Below are positions 63,084 through 64,000 of a stretch of 64,000 bases of DNA, piece by piece. A program made the position numbers and the translations under genes. The notes under the pieces were generated by a model that worked only from the letters and a program-made list of their open reading frames with translations, made no database searches and was not told the origin of the DNA. This DNA is from Mucilaginibacter saanensis (GTDB taxonomy: Bacteria; Bacteroidota; Bacteroidia; Sphingobacteriales; Sphingobacteriaceae), in the NCBI RefSeq assembly GCF_014200575.1, contig NZ_JACHBZ010000008.1, positions 62,001 to 126,000 of the forward strand, in the 5' to 3' direction. Every line of letters starts with the position of its first letter. Within the stretch, counting starts at the first letter, position 1.

Positions 63084-63154
63084 TATCACCCTGAGCCTAT
63101 CGGTGCGCGCAGAGACGGCCCTGCCACCATGCTTTGACGGGCTCAGTATGACAG
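63084..63154. repeat. Palindromic repeat with CACCCTGAGC / GCTCAGTATGACA ends
   Basis: TATCACCCTGAGCCTATCG on the left and GCTTTGACGGGCTCAGTATG on the right can pair imperfectly, around a GCGCGCAGAGACGGC centre. A third palindromic family, placed inside the loop between the two GC-rich copies. Confidence 0.65.
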
Positions 63155-63194
63155 TCATTAAATAGAAACGATGCAAACAAAAAGCTTCAAAAGT

Positions 63195-63226
63195 CTCACC
63201 CTTTAGGGGGAGATTTAGAGGGGGCT
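63195..63226. repeat. GC-rich repeat, right copy just before thrC
   Basis: CTCACCCTTTAGGGGGAGAT followed by TTAGAGGGGGCT, inverted relative to 63029-63057. It ends 15 bp before the thrC start and may overlap its ribosome landing zone. Confidence 0.75.
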
Positions 63227-63240
63227 AATCCGAAATAAAA

Positions 63241-64000
63241 ATGAAACTCTACAGCACCAACAACACTTCATCTGAAGTATCTTTTAAAGACGCGGTTTTT
63301 AACAGTATGCCGCAGGATAAAGGTTTATATATGCCTATCAGCATTCCGCGTTTGGATGCCGACTTTATCAATAACCTGGATAAATATACCCTGCCTGAAA
63401 TTGCTTTCAAGGTGGCTAAAAACTTGTTGGGTGATGCTATTCCTGAGCATGACCTGAAGACCCTGATTGATGATGCCATTAATTTTGAAGCACCTGTTGT
63501 AAAGCTCGATGAGCAGGTTCGTGTACTGGAGCTTTTCCACGGCCCGTCATTGGCGTTTAAAGATTTTGGCGCCCGTTTCATGAGCCGCGTAATGAGCTAT
63601 TTTTTAGAGGATGGCGAAAAGCAACTCGACGTGCTGGTGGCCACATCAGGCGATACCGGTGGTGCCGTGGCATTAGGCTTTTTAGGAGTACCTAATACCA
63701 GGGTAACTATATTATACCCTCAGGGTAAGGTAAGCGGGGTGCAGGAGCAGCAATTAACTACCAACGGTCAAAACATCCGTGCACTGGAAGTTGACGGCAC
63801 TTTTGATGATTGCCAGGCCCTGGTTAAACAGGCATTTACTGATGCGGAACTTAACGCAAAATTCCGTTTAACATCAGCAAATTCAATCAACATAGCTCGT
63901 TTGGTGCCCCAAACATTTTACTATTTTAACGCTTATGCACAGTTATTAAGGCAAGGTGTTAAAAAGGTGATCTTCTCGGTACCGAGCGGTAACTTTGGTA
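63241..64000 (+). CDS. thrC: Threonine synthase (partial, runs off window)
   Basis: 253 codons visible. MKLYSTNNTSSEVSFKDAVF is the E. coli-type threonine synthase start; the PLP lysine is in HGPSLAFKDFGARF, with ATSGDTGGAVALGF and SANSINIARLVPQ following. It converts O-phosphohomoserine to threonine. The 213-bp gap to thrB carries two GC-rich repeat copies around a palindrome, which may alter its expression relative to thrAB. Confidence 0.95.
   Translation, partial: MKLYSTNNTSSEVSFKDAVFNSMPQDKGLYMPISIPRLDADFINNLDKYTLPEIAFKVAKNLLGDAIPEHDLKTLIDDAINFEAPVVKLDEQVRVLELFHGPSLAFKDFGARFMSRVMSYFLEDGEKQLDVLVATSGDTGGAVALGFLGVPNTRVTILYPQGKVSGVQEQQLTTNGQNIRALEVDGTFDDCQALVKQAFTDAELNAKFRLTSANSINIARLVPQTFYYFNAYAQLLRQGVKKVIFSVPSGNFG

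Overview
The window looks like chromosome from a member of the Bacteroidetes, most likely a Sphingobacteriaceae close to Mucilaginibacter or Pedobacter. This is inferred from gene content: GH97/GH30/GH43 glycosidases, DUF1080 and GMC oxidoreductases, a Bacteroidetes-type RRM protein with a glycine tail, a 7TMR-DISM receptor and GxxExxY protein. It also fits promoters resembling TTTG-N19-TAnnTTTG, weak Shine-Dalgarno sites, frequent TTG starts, and dispersed palindromes of the TTCAGGATGACA type. No rRNA, tRNA, CRISPR array, intact IS or prophage was seen.

Layout. 1-4576: carbohydrate genes on the minus strand (truncated GH97, GH30 lipoprotein) below a 7TM membrane protein fused to an IS1595-transposase-type zinc ribbon/HTH, probably a membrane-tethered regulator. 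4839-6901: modABC molybdate uptake. It may supply two molybdenum systems seen here: a cytochrome b plus sulfite-oxidase-family pair (10610-12092) and a three-subunit xanthine-dehydrogenase-family enzyme (36872-40651). 8605-9466: ECF sigma and anti-sigma. 12174-20927: a lipid-modification locus with two cyclopropane-synthase-type methyltransferases, FAD oxidoreductase, DUF1365, an esterase, DUF1295, DUF1475, a peroxiredoxin, and a convergent GPH transporter. Its FAD, DUF1365, CFA gene order matches the domain order of plant cyclopropane fatty acid synthases. 21053-22804 and 30542-33736: secreted sugar-metabolism genes (TIM-barrel isomerase, NIPSNAP, DUF1080, GMC oxidoreductase and its small subunit), consistent with oxidation of sugars to 3-keto-glycosides. 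22951-26061: cysteine synthesis (cysE, cysM) around a serine hydrolase. 26179-30382: GH43, DEAD-box helicase, CBS protein, OMPLA-like phospholipase. 34288-53000: housekeeping and envelope genes (RRM protein, histidine kinase, glycosyltransferases, oligopeptide permease, SpoIIE phosphatase, rnhB, gcvT, comB, mazG, dtd). 53079-57790: a Cys/Met PLP enzyme and two overlapping genes of unknown function. 58340-64000: rsgA and, divergently, the threonine operon thrA-thrB-thrC.

Most notable non-coding signals. (1) Ahead of thrA there is a 21-codon leader ORF rich in Thr and Ile codons, a rho-independent terminator, and a 9-bp antiterminator overlapping the leader stop codon. This is a compact ribosome-mediated attenuator. 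(2) Three inverted pairs of a GC-rich element (core CCCCCTGAAGGGGG) lie at gcvT/comB, thrA/thrB and thrB/thrC. In comB and thrB the second copy is inside the coding region and must be translated. (3) At 57933-58222 a 290-bp MITE-like element with 16-bp terminal inverted repeats and an 11-bp target duplication is inserted in another palindromic repeat.
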